Below, in pieces: positions 25,314 to 33,809 of a DNA stretch of 46,638 nt. Position 1 is the first letter of the stretch. The number at the start of each line of letters is the position of its first letter. Position numbers and translations under genes: made by a program. A model generated the notes under the pieces. That model saw only the letters and a list, made by a program, of their open reading frames with translations. It searched no databases and was not told where the DNA came from. Origin of the DNA: SZUA-378 sp036652815. Its GTDB lineage: Bacteria; Bacillota; Clostridia; Lachnospirales; Lachnospiraceae. The stretch covers positions 1-46,638 of the forward strand of contig JAVVVE010000020.1 in the NCBI GenBank assembly GCA_036652815.1, written 5' to 3'.

Positions 25314-25853
25314 TCAGATGGTGTTATTTACCAATGCTTCAAAACGACAGACGCGTGCACCGGTTGCCCAACAATCTATTTCGGTTACGAGGTAGTCATT
25401 TTTGGTGTAGGCTTTTAAGACTCCGGCTAAGAATCCTTCATCGTAATTGCAAACGGTTTCCCCTGTAATAGGTAAACCGGAGCAATCAAGATCCTCACCT
25501 ACCGTTAAAATAGCTGCCCCTGTTTCAGCGTCAAATTTTTCTACTCTTAGAATCCCGATTTTACTTTTCTCAAGGGTGTCTTGCAATTGTGCTATAAATT
25601 CATTCAGAGGTAAAGTTAAATCAAGCAGTTGATTGGCAAGTTCTTTTCCGGCCAGTTCTCCGGCGTCTCTAAAGATAGTGATGGTTTCTTCATTGCCATA
25701 GCGTTTAGATAATACATCCCTAATCGTGTATTGCATTAAACGGTATACGAAAACAGGCATATCAGTTCCGAGGTTTCTTCTCCCTTCACTTACATCACCA
25801 ATGGAACCCCATGAAAATCCATTATCTTCATTATTATCGAACATTTTAAACAT
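25314..25853 (-). CDS. V4R (4-vinyl reductase) domain sensor protein
   Basis: The 179-aa protein appears to consist of one V4R domain, a small-ligand-binding fold. The C-terminal core shows the family pattern: NYDEGFLAGVLKAY, then EIDCWATGARVCRFEAL with a pair of Cys. A helical N-terminal part (FVYRLMQYTIRDVLSKRYG) and FRDAGELAGKELA match relatives that regulate gene expression or signalling. ATG 25853 follows AAAAGGAGG. A promoter is visible upstream on this strand. It is the first gene of a two-gene operon with the GGDEF cyclase, so it is probably the sensory half; its ligand is unknown. Confidence 0.82.
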   Translation of the reverse strand: MFKMFDNNEDNGFSWGSIGDVSEGRRNLGTDMPVFVYRLMQYTIRDVLSKRYGNEETITIFRDAGELAGKELANQLLDLTLPLNEFIAQLQDTLEKSKIGILRVEKFDAETGAAILTVGEDLDCSGLPITGETVCNYDEGFLAGVLKAYTKNDYLVTEIDCWATGARVCRFEALVNNTI

Positions 25854-25888
25854 AAAACCCCTCCTTTTAAGTTTACTTTTATAGATTA

Positions 25889-25917
25889 AGTATATCGTAT
25901 ATAATTGTAAAGGGCAA
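25889..25917 (-). promoter_or_regulatory. Promoter of the V4R-cyclase operon
   Basis: On the reverse strand TTGCCC (25917-25912) and TATACT (25894-25889) are 17 bp apart. The expected start lies about 30 nt before the V4R ATG at 25853. Confidence 0.65.
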
Positions 25918-25958
25918 TATCTTTATCTCACCATTTATCCTACAGAGGTATAATTCTC

Positions 25959-25987
25959 TTGCTTTTTTTTCAAAGATTAGGTACAAT
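25959..25987 (+). promoter_or_regulatory. Promoter of the peptide/nickel-type ABC importer operon
   Basis: TTGCTT at 25959-25964 and TACAAT at 25982-25987 are 17 bp apart and read toward the solute-binding gene. Together with the V4R promoter it forms a divergent control region of about 200 bp. Confidence 0.7.
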
Positions 25988-26060
25988 CTATTTCGGGTAT
26001 TTGATTAGGATATTCAGATACCACGATAGAACAATTTAAATGAAGAAAGGAAAAGGACAC

Positions 26061-27581
26061 ATGAAAAGAAGTAGAGTTAGTAGACTCCTTCTGTTACTTG
26101 TGTTACTTACACTAACTATTGCACTGAGCGGATGCTCAGGTGATAAGGCAGGTGAAGATTCTTCCATGATTACGATTGGCATACCTTCGGATATAGAAGA
26201 TAGTCTTGACCCCCACAAGGCAGTGGCGGCAGGAACTAAAGAGGTATTATTCAATCTGTTTGAAGGCTTAGTGAAGCCGGATAGCCAAGGTAATCTGAAC
26301 CCTGCTGTAGCAAGTAAGTATCATATTTCAACAGATGGACTGGTGTATACCTTCACATTAAGAGAAGGCATTAAGTTCCATGATGGAAGTGAAGTTACGG
26401 TAGAGGACGTGAAATATTCGATTGATAAATGCGCCGATACCAGTAACGGGGAACCGTTGGTAGCGGCGTATTCTAATATTAAAAGCGTTACTATAGTGGA
26501 TAAAGCTACGGTTGAGATTACGTTAAAAGAACCCAATACGGAATTTTTAGCGTATATGACGACTGCGATTATCCCGGCATCCAATACCGGTGCAGATACT
26601 ACGCCGATAGGAACAGGACCGTATCAATATGTATCTCGCTCTCCGCAAGAGAATATCATCTTAAAACGATTTGATGGATATTGGGGAGAACCGGCTCATA
26701 TTGAGCAAGCGATCTTTAAGATTATCTCTAATGCAGATACGATTACGATGAATCTAACAGGTGGAGCAATCGATATGTATGCAAGGATCACACCGGGACA
26801 GGCGGCGGAACTCGGAGATGAATTTCAGATTGAAGAAGGTACTATGAATCTGGTGCAGGCGATGTATTTAAACCATGAAGCCAAACCTTTCAAGGATGTA
26901 AGAGTGCGTCAAGCATTATGCTATGCCATCGATCCGAGTGAGATTATGCATATGGTCTCTGATGGAAAAGGAACAGAGATAGGCAGTAGTATGTTCCCGG
27001 CATTCGCCAAATACTATATGCCTGAATTGAATGAGGTATACAATCAGAATCTTGAGAAAGCAAAGGCATTATTAGCAGAGGCCGGATATGCAGATGGATT
27101 TACCTTTACGATTAAGGTACCCTCTAATTATCAACAACATATTGATACCGCACAGGTACTGGCAGAGGAACTGAAAGCAATCGGGGTAACCGCAGAGATT
27201 GAATTAATCGAATGGGACAGTTGGCTGAGTGACGTATATGCGAATCGTGAATATGAAGCTACAGTTGTGGGTGTAGATGCATCAAGCCTGACAGCGAGAG
27301 CGTTATTAGAACGTTTCACATCGACCTCTAACAGTAATTTTATCAATTATCACAATGCAGAGTATGATGCTGCATTTAAGGCGGCAACAATTTCGAGTGA
27401 TGATAAGGAACAAATAACGCATTATCAAGATTGTGAACGTATTTTGGCAGAAGACGCAGCGAATGTTTATATTCAGGATTTACCGGAATTAGTAGCACTT
27501 CGTAAGAACTATGCCGGATATGAATTTTATCCGCTTTATGTGCAGGATATTTCTAAAATTTATGAAGTAACACAATCTTAA
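26061..27581 (+). CDS. ABC importer solute-binding lipoprotein, SBP_bac_5 family
   Basis: Extracellular binding protein of an oligopeptide/dipeptide/nickel-type importer. From ATG 26061 the 506 aa begin with a signal peptide and the lipobox LSGC, with Cys25 as the lipid anchor. The mature part has family signatures: LFEGLVKPDSQGNLNPAVA, FHDGSEVTVEDVKYSID and VRVRQAL-like DVRVRQALCYAID. An ATG 21 bp earlier exists, but AAAGGA sits between the two starts and supports 26061. Four importer genes follow. The substrate cannot be assigned from motifs; peptides are the default for the family, and nickel or other small solutes are possible. Confidence 0.92.
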   Translation: MKRSRVSRLLLLLVLLTLTIALSGCSGDKAGEDSSMITIGIPSDIEDSLDPHKAVAAGTKEVLFNLFEGLVKPDSQGNLNPAVASKYHISTDGLVYTFTLREGIKFHDGSEVTVEDVKYSIDKCADTSNGEPLVAAYSNIKSVTIVDKATVEITLKEPNTEFLAYMTTAIIPASNTGADTTPIGTGPYQYVSRSPQENIILKRFDGYWGEPAHIEQAIFKIISNADTITMNLTGGAIDMYARITPGQAAELGDEFQIEEGTMNLVQAMYLNHEAKPFKDVRVRQALCYAIDPSEIMHMVSDGKGTEIGSSMFPAFAKYYMPELNEVYNQNLEKAKALLAEAGYADGFTFTIKVPSNYQQHIDTAQVLAEELKAIGVTAEIELIEWDSWLSDVYANREYEATVVGVDASSLTARALLERFTSTSNSNFINYHNAEYDAAFKAATISSDDKEQITHYQDCERILAEDAANVYIQDLPELVALRKNYAGYEFYPLYVQDISKIYEVTQS

Positions 27582-27622
27582 TAGGTATCTTTTATAAAGA
27601 ATCGAGAAGGGCGGGGAAGGAT

Positions 27623-28567
27623 ATGAAATATGTGTTGAAAAAGACGGCGACTTTGATTTTGACACTTATTATCGTATCCTTTCTTGTATTTTGTGCATTT
27701 AGTGTGATACCGGGAGATCCGGCGACTTCGATGCTCGGAACACAAGCAACGCCTGAAAAGGTAGCGGCACTTAGAGAAGAAATGGGATTAAATGACCCTT
27801 TATTCTTACGGTTTGGCAATTGGTTGATACGATTTATGCAAGGAGATATGGGCATGTCCTATAGTTATCAGATGCCGGTTAAGGATATGATAGCCAATAA
27901 GATACCGATTACATTGACTTTAACGGGGATCGCTTTTTTAATGACAGTCTGCTTGTCCATACCGCTGGGTATCCTCGCAGCGAAACATGCCGGAGGTATC
28001 ATAGACCGCACAATCTACATCATGAATCAGATTACCATGGCGATTCCACCTTTTTTTGTTGGTATTCTTATGACTTATTTATTTGGAATCATATTCAAGT
28101 GGTTTATGCCGGGCGGTTATGTATCCTATGAAGTCAACATAGGTGCTTTCTTAAGTTATATGATATGGCCGGCGATTGCGATTGCATTACCAAAGAGTGC
28201 GATGACGGCGAAACTTTTACGCAGTTCAGTAGTGGAACAATCTAAGTTGGATTATGTTAGAACCGCATATAGTAAAGGGAATACAGTCAATGGAGTTCTC
28301 TGGAACCATGTCCTTCGCAACGCGTTAATTCCTGTCGTTACTTTTATGGGGATGGCATTGGCTGATATGATTGCAGGCAGCATCATTATAGAGCAGGTAT
28401 TTGGAATACCGGGACTGGGGCGCATCCTGCTCACTTCTATTTCAAATAGAGATTATCCGGTCGTACAGGCGATTATCGTATTATTGGCAGTGTTGGTAAA
28501 TGTTATTAATCTGGTGGTTGATTTGCTATATCGTTATATTGACCCACGGATTCAAAAGAAAGCATAG
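27623..28567 (+). CDS. ABC importer permease, DppB/NikB type
   Basis: Inner-membrane permease with 314 aa and about six helices. The N terminus (LKKTATLILTLIIVSFLVF, then SVIPGDPA) is the usual DppB opening. The cytoplasmic coupling loop near residues 195-240 has RSSVVEQSKLDYVRTAYSKG, the EAA-type motif that docks onto the ATPase, and the end GIPGLGRILLTSISNRDYP is typical. It follows the binding-protein gene by 41 bp and precedes the second permease by 12 bp, so the five genes are one operon. Confidence 0.93.
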   Translation: MKYVLKKTATLILTLIIVSFLVFCAFSVIPGDPATSMLGTQATPEKVAALREEMGLNDPLFLRFGNWLIRFMQGDMGMSYSYQMPVKDMIANKIPITLTLTGIAFLMTVCLSIPLGILAAKHAGGIIDRTIYIMNQITMAIPPFFVGILMTYLFGIIFKWFMPGGYVSYEVNIGAFLSYMIWPAIAIALPKSAMTAKLLRSSVVEQSKLDYVRTAYSKGNTVNGVLWNHVLRNALIPVVTFMGMALADMIAGSIIIEQVFGIPGLGRILLTSISNRDYPVVQAIIVLLAVLVNVINLVVDLLYRYIDPRIQKKA

Positions 28568-28579
28568 CAGAAAGCAGAG

Positions 28580-29389
28580 ATGTTAAGTATGCAAAACAAG
28601 AGACATAAAAATTATAACTGTATCATCGGAGCTACCTTAACCGGTTTCATTCTTATATTGATTCTCTTAGGCTGCGTGGCGAGTCCGTATGAACCATCGA
28701 GCATGGATGCTGCCAATAAACTGGCGGATATCTCCTTACAGCACCCGATGGGCTGTGATAATTTTGGACGTGATATTTTCAGCCGTGTTTTACAGGGAAG
28801 CAGAACAACATTATTTGTGGCTGCGGGTACCGTATTAATCGGAACCACACTGGGTATTATTCTGGGTGCAGTAACCGGATATTATGGTGGCTGGCTAGAT
28901 GAGATACTGATGCACATTAATGATGCTGTTTTTGCATTTCCCAGTATCTTATTGGCACTTGTATTTGTCAGTGTTATGGGCACAGGAACTTATCATGTGA
29001 TGATTGCATTAGGTATTGCATTTGTACCAAGCTTTGCCAGAATCGTACGTGGAGAATTTATCCGTTGTAAAAATATGGATTATGTAAAACAGGCCAAATT
29101 GATGGGGGCAAGTGACTTACGCATTATGTTTGTACATATCCTGCCTAATACAGGGACTGTATTAGCCTCTTCTGTGATGATTGGATTTAATAATGCAGTT
29201 TTAGCAGAAGCAGGTATGAGTTATTTGGGCATCGGCGTACAGCCACCGGATGCCAGCCTTGGCAGGATGCTGTCTGAGGCACAGGCATATCTATTTTCCA
29301 GACCAAGCTATGCGATCTCAGTCGGACTCATTATGGTGATGATGATCTTGGGATTTAGTTTATTAGGTGAGGGATTGAAGACAGAATAA
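28580..29389 (+). CDS. ABC importer permease, DppC/NikC type
   Basis: Second permease subunit, 269 aa, which forms a heterodimer with the DppB-type protein. Family marks are HPMGCDNFGRDIFSRVLQGS after the first helix, LGIILGAVTGYYGGWLDEI, and the EAA loop FIRCKNMDYVKQAKLMGASD, followed by SYLGIGVQPPDASLG near the C terminus. The annotated ATG 28580 has only a weak ribosome binding site; an in-frame ATG 9 bp later is possible. The first ATPase gene starts 10 bp after the stop. Confidence 0.93.
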   Translation: MLSMQNKRHKNYNCIIGATLTGFILILILLGCVASPYEPSSMDAANKLADISLQHPMGCDNFGRDIFSRVLQGSRTTLFVAAGTVLIGTTLGIILGAVTGYYGGWLDEILMHINDAVFAFPSILLALVFVSVMGTGTYHVMIALGIAFVPSFARIVRGEFIRCKNMDYVKQAKLMGASDLRIMFVHILPNTGTVLASSVMIGFNNAVLAEAGMSYLGIGVQPPDASLGRMLSEAQAYLFSRPSYAISVGLIMVMMILGFSLLGEGLKTE

Positions 29390-29399
29390 GGAGAGTAGT

Positions 29400-30200
29400 A
29401 TGTTACTTGAGATCAAAGACTTAAACATAGAATTCCATGATCATCTGATACCGGAAACTGTTGTACAGGATGTGTCGCTGACTTTGGAACGAGGACAGAT
29501 CATGGGAATCGTGGGAGAGTCAGGTTCGGGAAAGACGATGACAGCGTTAGCGATTGCCGGATTATTAAGCAGACATGATATGAAGAAAACAGGAGAGATT
29601 CTCTTTGATGGAGTGAATTTATTAACTTGCTCCAGAGATATCTTGCGTAGGTACCAGGGCAATGATATTAGTATGATATTTCAGGAACCTATGACTTCTT
29701 TAAATCCGGTCAAGAGAATCGGCTGGCAAGTGGAAGAGAGTCTGCGTTTGCATACCAATCTGACCAAAGAAGAACGTTACAGCAAGACGATTCAGATGTT
29801 AAGAGATGTTGAGTTAAGCGATGCAGAACAGGTATATCGGCAGTATCCACATGAATTATCAGGAGGGATGCGACAACGTGTGATGATTGCATCGGCCATG
29901 ATCTGTGACCCACAAATATTGATTGCAGATGAAGCAACTACCGCATTGGATGTGACGATACAGGCACAGATCGTCAGATTGCTTTTTAAATTAAATAAAG
30001 AAAAGGGAACAGCCATTCTCTTTATCTCACATGATTTAAGCTTAGTCAGACAGCTATGCAGTGAAGTCATCGTTATGCAGAACGGCATGATCGTAGAGGC
30101 GGGACAGACCGAGGCGATTTATCTCACGCCAAAGGCCCCTTATACCAAGCAGTTGATTGAAGCGATTCCAACCTGTAGCAAGAAAATAAGCAAAGTGTGA
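29400..30200 (+). CDS. ABC importer ATPase, DppD/NikD type
   Basis: ATP-binding subunit of 266 aa. Walker A is GESGSGKT near residue 38, the Q loop is in IFQEPMTSLNP, the ABC signature is LSGGMRQRV and Walker B with the catalytic Glu is LIADEATTALDVT; the switch His is in FISHDLSLV. The C terminus ends soon after YTKQLIEAIPTC and lacks the long oligo_HPY tail with clustered Cys found in classic DppD/OppD. This fits the shorter NikD-like branch. ATG 29400 follows AGGAGAG. The next gene overlaps its stop. Confidence 0.93.
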   Translation: MLLEIKDLNIEFHDHLIPETVVQDVSLTLERGQIMGIVGESGSGKTMTALAIAGLLSRHDMKKTGEILFDGVNLLTCSRDILRRYQGNDISMIFQEPMTSLNPVKRIGWQVEESLRLHTNLTKEERYSKTIQMLRDVELSDAEQVYRQYPHELSGGMRQRVMIASAMICDPQILIADEATTALDVTIQAQIVRLLFKLNKEKGTAILFISHDLSLVRQLCSEVIVMQNGMIVEAGQTEAIYLTPKAPYTKQLIEAIPTCSKKISKV

Positions 30201-30988
30201 ACAGAACCAGGAAGCATGGAAAAAATAGAATGAAACCGATAAAATCAAGTAAGCAGGAAGAACTCCATCAAAATATTTTAGAGGTATCTCATTTGCAGGT
30301 ATCTTATAAAAAAAATACTGAGGAACAGGATCCGGCTTGTCAAGATATCTCTTTTGAGATTCAAGAGGGTGAGATCGTAGGTCTGCTTGGAGAGAGCGGA
30401 TGTGGAAAATCAACGCTTGCCAAAGCCATCCTTGGAATCGTAACACCGACATCGGGGGAAGTGCGACACTACTCCTCTTATCCACAGATGATATTTCAAG
30501 ATCCCTACAGCTCCTTAAATCCAACCAAAACTGTTGGATGGATATTACAGGAACCCTTTCGGATACAAAAGCGCTATTCCAAAGCGGAACGAAAAGAGCG
30601 GGCAATTAAGATGCTTTATAAAGTTGGCTTATCAGAGCAATATATGGAGAGATATCCCAGACAATTATCCGGCGGGCAGAGACAAAGAGTCTGTATTGGT
30701 GCAGCGTTAATGCTGGAACCAAGATTATTGATTGCAGATGAACCGGTTTCAGCTCTTGATGTAACGATTCAAGCACAAATTATGCAATTACTGTTAGAAC
30801 TGCATAGCCAGATGGGACTGGCAATTCTTTTTATTTCACATGATTTACGAGTAGTCTATCAGATGAGTGACCGCGTGATGATTATGCAGCAGGGGCGTCT
30901 TGTAGAGCAGGGAAGTACACAGGAGCTTTATGCCAATCCACAACATCCGTATACCGGAGCTTTATTGGAAGCGGCAAATCTTCGTTAA
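30197..30988 (+). CDS. ABC importer ATPase, DppF/NikE type, compact form
   Basis: Second ATPase subunit, 263 aa from a GTG that overlaps the stop of the preceding gene (GTGA); ATG 30230, 11 codons later, is also possible because neither has a good ribosome binding site. Walker A is GESGCGKS, the signature LSGGQRQRV and Walker B LIADEPVSALDVT. The segment between Walker A and the Q loop (IFQDPYSSLNPT) is about 16 residues shorter than in typical DppF/OppF proteins, and the C-terminal oligo_HPY tail is missing. It closes the importer operon. No clear terminator follows. Confidence 0.9.
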   Translation: MNRTRKHGKNRMKPIKSSKQEELHQNILEVSHLQVSYKKNTEEQDPACQDISFEIQEGEIVGLLGESGCGKSTLAKAILGIVTPTSGEVRHYSSYPQMIFQDPYSSLNPTKTVGWILQEPFRIQKRYSKAERKERAIKMLYKVGLSEQYMERYPRQLSGGQRQRVCIGAALMLEPRLLIADEPVSALDVTIQAQIMQLLLELHSQMGLAILFISHDLRVVYQMSDRVMIMQQGRLVEQGSTQELYANPQHPYTGALLEAANLR

Positions 30989-31031
30989 AGACATACCCAT
31001 TTATATCCAAAAGCTTTTTTTCAATAAAAAC

Positions 31032-31058
31032 TAAAGTATTCCATAAAACCACCGATAT
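31032..31058 (+). promoter_or_regulatory. SigD (sigma-28) motility promoter
   Basis: TAAA at 31032-31035, a 15-bp spacer and ACCGATAT at 31051-31058 match the flagellar sigma factor consensus TAAA-N15-GCCGATAT in all but one position. It lies 46 bp before the 135-aa gene and about 540 bp before the chemoreceptor gene. It places both in the motility regulon. The rest of 30989-31104 holds only the ribosome binding site GGGAGGTG. Confidence 0.82.
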
Positions 31059-31104
31059 ATCTATTACAAAGTTAAATGTAAATCGTACGCAGGGAGGTGT
31101 AACG

Positions 31105-31512
31105 ATGGCAATCCAGGGATTGGGTGAATATGGTGGATTTTATAATCAGTATAAAACGAATGATATTCCCAAGGTAGATTATCAAAAAGTATCAAAGCCG
31201 GAGCAAACATTACAGGAACAAACATTACAGGAGCAAATATCACAGGATAACGATCAAGAGATACCGAGTATTCCTACCAGAAGTAAAAGTGCCGATCTTG
31301 AGAATATATCGTTAACCTTTAATCAGGAAGATAGTTTTGATTATATAGGAACCGATCGCGAGATTGGTAATCTGGATGTACAAAAAGCTGTTTCTGATAT
31401 GCAGAAGGATTCGATTTTATCGGAATATCAATATTTTGTTGGAAACCTAAACAACAATACAAACCTAGGATCCTCTTTGGATGGTACGGTACTTGCTAAG
31501 ACCGGCTTATAA
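31105..31512 (+). CDS. Hypothetical protein under a motility promoter (135 aa)
   Basis: Unrecognised soluble protein without signal peptide or membrane helix. The N-terminal half is low-complexity and Gln-rich, including three EQTLQ-type repeats. The C-terminal half looks ordered and conserved, with DLENISLTFNQEDSFDYIG, NLDVQKAVSDMQKD and SEYQYFVGN. I suspect a lineage-specific motility-linked protein of Lachnospiraceae, because a SigD promoter stands before it and a chemoreceptor follows. ATG 31105 follows GGGAGGTG. The C-terminal pattern DMQKD-x4-EYQYFVG would be the handle for a homology search. Confidence 0.75.
   Translation: MAIQGLGEYGGFYNQYKTNDIPKVDYQKVSKPEQTLQEQTLQEQISQDNDQEIPSIPTRSKSADLENISLTFNQEDSFDYIGTDREIGNLDVQKAVSDMQKDSILSEYQYFVGNLNNNTNLGSSLDGTVLAKTGL
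31201..31245 (+). repeat. Three tandem 15-bp repeats inside the 135-aa gene
   Basis: GAGCAAACATTACAG, GAACAAACATTACAG and GAGCAAATATCACAG follow each other exactly and encode EQTLQ, EQTLQ and EQISQ. Being multiples of three bases, copies can be gained or lost without frameshift. The first two copies differ by one base, which suggests a recent duplication. Confidence 0.9.
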
Positions 31513-31537
31513 GTCGGAAATTCAAGAAGAAACCATA

Positions 31538-31566
31538 TTGTTTTTCCTCCATAAAAGTGATATGAT
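31538..31566 (+). promoter_or_regulatory. Possible sigma-A promoter of the chemoreceptor gene
   Basis: TTGTTT at 31538-31543 and TATGAT at 31561-31566 are 17 bp apart, 32 bp before the ATG. It would add housekeeping expression to the SigD-driven readthrough. Confidence 0.5.
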
Positions 31567-31597
31567 TATGGCATTATATCGCAGGAGGACATTACAG

Positions 31598-33757
31598 ATG
31601 AAGAAAGCGGATCATAACAAAAACGAGAATAAGATTAAAAGAACAAAAACTTCTAAAAGTAAGCCCAATTCTTTGGCAGGAAAGTTATCTAAAACATTAA
31701 TAAGATTATTATTAGCAGTTTTTCTTGTCTTTATTATCATTACAGCAGTGAGTGTAAGTAATTCCGTATCGAAAGCTGTTTATTCGGATTTTGCAAATCG
31801 CTCAGAGTCTAATGCATTAAAGGTCCAGGAGATTTTTAATGAAGCATCCAGTACGGCATCCAATCTGACCTCCTATATTGCAGAGGAATATAAAGCGGAT
31901 CAATCAGGTGTTTATCAGGAACATGGTGGTAAATATGTCAGTGAGTTATTTGGCAGACCATTGCCTGAGATAGCTTATATGGTTGAGAGCTATATGCTTC
32001 GCAATGCAGCCAATACTTTAAAAAACAGCGATAATCTACAGGGTATCGGTGCCATGTTTGAAGACAGCAAATTTAATGAAAGTATTAAAAGCTATTCCTT
32101 TTATCTAAAAGATGGACAGGAAGCAAAGGAAGCAGTGCCTTTTGGCAATTGCACAGAATATTGTAAGGAAGTATATTATGAAGAAGTAGCTAAGACCAAG
32201 CAGCCATATTATACAGAACCATATGATTATGACGGAGTGCAGATGATTACTGCAGCATATCCTATTTTATTTGAAGATGAATTACAAGGTATTATCGTTG
32301 CAGATATTAGTTTAGATACCTTTGGAGAAGTTCAGGTTCAGGATGAAAGATATCCAAGCTTATATGCGACTATCTATAACGATAAGGCGGATATTATCTA
32401 CGATACGGAATCGGCTGCTGATATTGGACATAATCTGAGTGAGTTTTTAACGAAAGAAAGTGAATTGAACTATATGAAGGAACAGATGGCTGCAGGAGAA
32501 GCATTTAACTGCAAGACCGTACGTTCCAATGGGATTAGATATGCCCGTTTTATGTCTCCTTTACAAGCTGGAAATGCTACCTGGTGGGTACAAACAGCCG
32601 TGAAAGAACCGGAACTTAATAAAACAGTTTTGATACTTTTAGCACTTTTGATTACGATGACGATGGTAGCATTGGTTCTCATTATTGTTGTGGTTAAGAA
32701 GCTGTTAAAGAAGATGCTGGCACCAATCGGCCAGATCGTTGGAGTGGCCAATCAATTATCACAAGGCGATTTTGATATTACACTGGATACCGGTTCGGAT
32801 GATGAAATAGGGCAGCTTGCAGTAGCATTTAATGGAACAGCACAGACATTAAAAGCTGTTATTTCTGATATTTCAAGAGTGTTAAACAGCATGGCCAATA
32901 AAGATCTGACGATATCCACAGAGACGGAGTATGTGGGAGAATTGATACAGATCCGTGACTCCATGCAACTGATTAGAGATAGCTTCAATGGTGTGATGCA
33001 TAGCATGCAGACTGCGTCCGGTCAGGTAGAACAGGGTTCTTCTCAGATAGCACAGGGAGCACAGTCTCTGGCAGAGGGAGCGAGTGATCAGTCAAGCTCG
33101 ATCGAAGAATTGCAAGCAACGATTACGACGATTTCCGAACAAGTCGATAACAATGCCAAGAGTGCACAGGAAGCGAACCGGATAGCGCAGTCTGTAGGCG
33201 GAGAAGTGACTGAGAGTAATGAGCAGATGAAACGCATGGTACAGGCGATGAACGAAATTAGCGAATCTTCCGCTAAGATTAGTGAGATTATCGTGACCAT
33301 CGAAGAAATAGCGTCACAGACGAATCTACTCTCTTTGAATGCTTCGATTGAAGCAGCCAGAGCAGGAGAAGCAGGCAGAGGATTTGCAGTAGTAGCAGGT
33401 GAGATAGGTCATCTCGCAACGGAGAGTACAGAAGCTACAAAAGTAACAACAGACCTCATTAAAAATTCTTTGGCGGCGGTTGAACGAGGGATTAAGATTA
33501 CAGAAGAAACAGCTAAGATGTTAAATGATTCTGTGGAGCAAGCGAATGTGTTAGCACAAAGAATCGATACGATCTCCGTGGCCTCCAATGAACAGGCAGC
33601 AGCGATAGACCAGGTAACAGCAGGAGTAGAGCAGATAGCGGCAGTCATAGAAGAGAATTCTGCGATGTCTGAGGAGAGTGCTTCTGCATCGGAAGAATTA
33701 ACAGCACAGGCACAGGTACTAAATGAATTAGTAAACGAATTTGTGCTAAAAGAATAA
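31598..33757 (+). CDS. Methyl-accepting chemotaxis protein
   Basis: Transmembrane chemoreceptor that signals to CheA/CheW. The 719 aa show a basic N-terminal tail, membrane helix 1 at about 34-54, an extracellular dCache-like domain of about 290 residues, helix 2 at about 344-367 (LILLALLITMTMVALVLIIV), HAMP at about 368-420, and the long coiled-coil signalling domain. The hairpin tip is intact, with IASQTNLLSLNASIEAARAG and GRGFAVVAGEI. The C terminus FVLKE is not a CheR-binding NWETF pentapeptide. ATG 31598 follows AGGAGG; the frame stays open upstream, but there the ribosome binding site is lacking. The ligand is unknown. Confidence 0.95.
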   Translation: MKKADHNKNENKIKRTKTSKSKPNSLAGKLSKTLIRLLLAVFLVFIIITAVSVSNSVSKAVYSDFANRSESNALKVQEIFNEASSTASNLTSYIAEEYKADQSGVYQEHGGKYVSELFGRPLPEIAYMVESYMLRNAANTLKNSDNLQGIGAMFEDSKFNESIKSYSFYLKDGQEAKEAVPFGNCTEYCKEVYYEEVAKTKQPYYTEPYDYDGVQMITAAYPILFEDELQGIIVADISLDTFGEVQVQDERYPSLYATIYNDKADIIYDTESAADIGHNLSEFLTKESELNYMKEQMAAGEAFNCKTVRSNGIRYARFMSPLQAGNATWWVQTAVKEPELNKTVLILLALLITMTMVALVLIIVVVKKLLKKMLAPIGQIVGVANQLSQGDFDITLDTGSDDEIGQLAVAFNGTAQTLKAVISDISRVLNSMANKDLTISTETEYVGELIQIRDSMQLIRDSFNGVMHSMQTASGQVEQGSSQIAQGAQSLAEGASDQSSSIEELQATITTISEQVDNNAKSAQEANRIAQSVGGEVTESNEQMKRMVQAMNEISESSAKISEIIVTIEEIASQTNLLSLNASIEAARAGEAGRGFAVVAGEIGHLATESTEATKVTTDLIKNSLAAVERGIKITEETAKMLNDSVEQANVLAQRIDTISVASNEQAAAIDQVTAGVEQIAAVIEENSAMSEESASASEELTAQAQVLNELVNEFVLKE

Positions 33758-33809
33758 ACAATAAGAATAAGTAATGCAGGATAGGCATCCGGCTAGGAAG
33801 GGTTTTATT

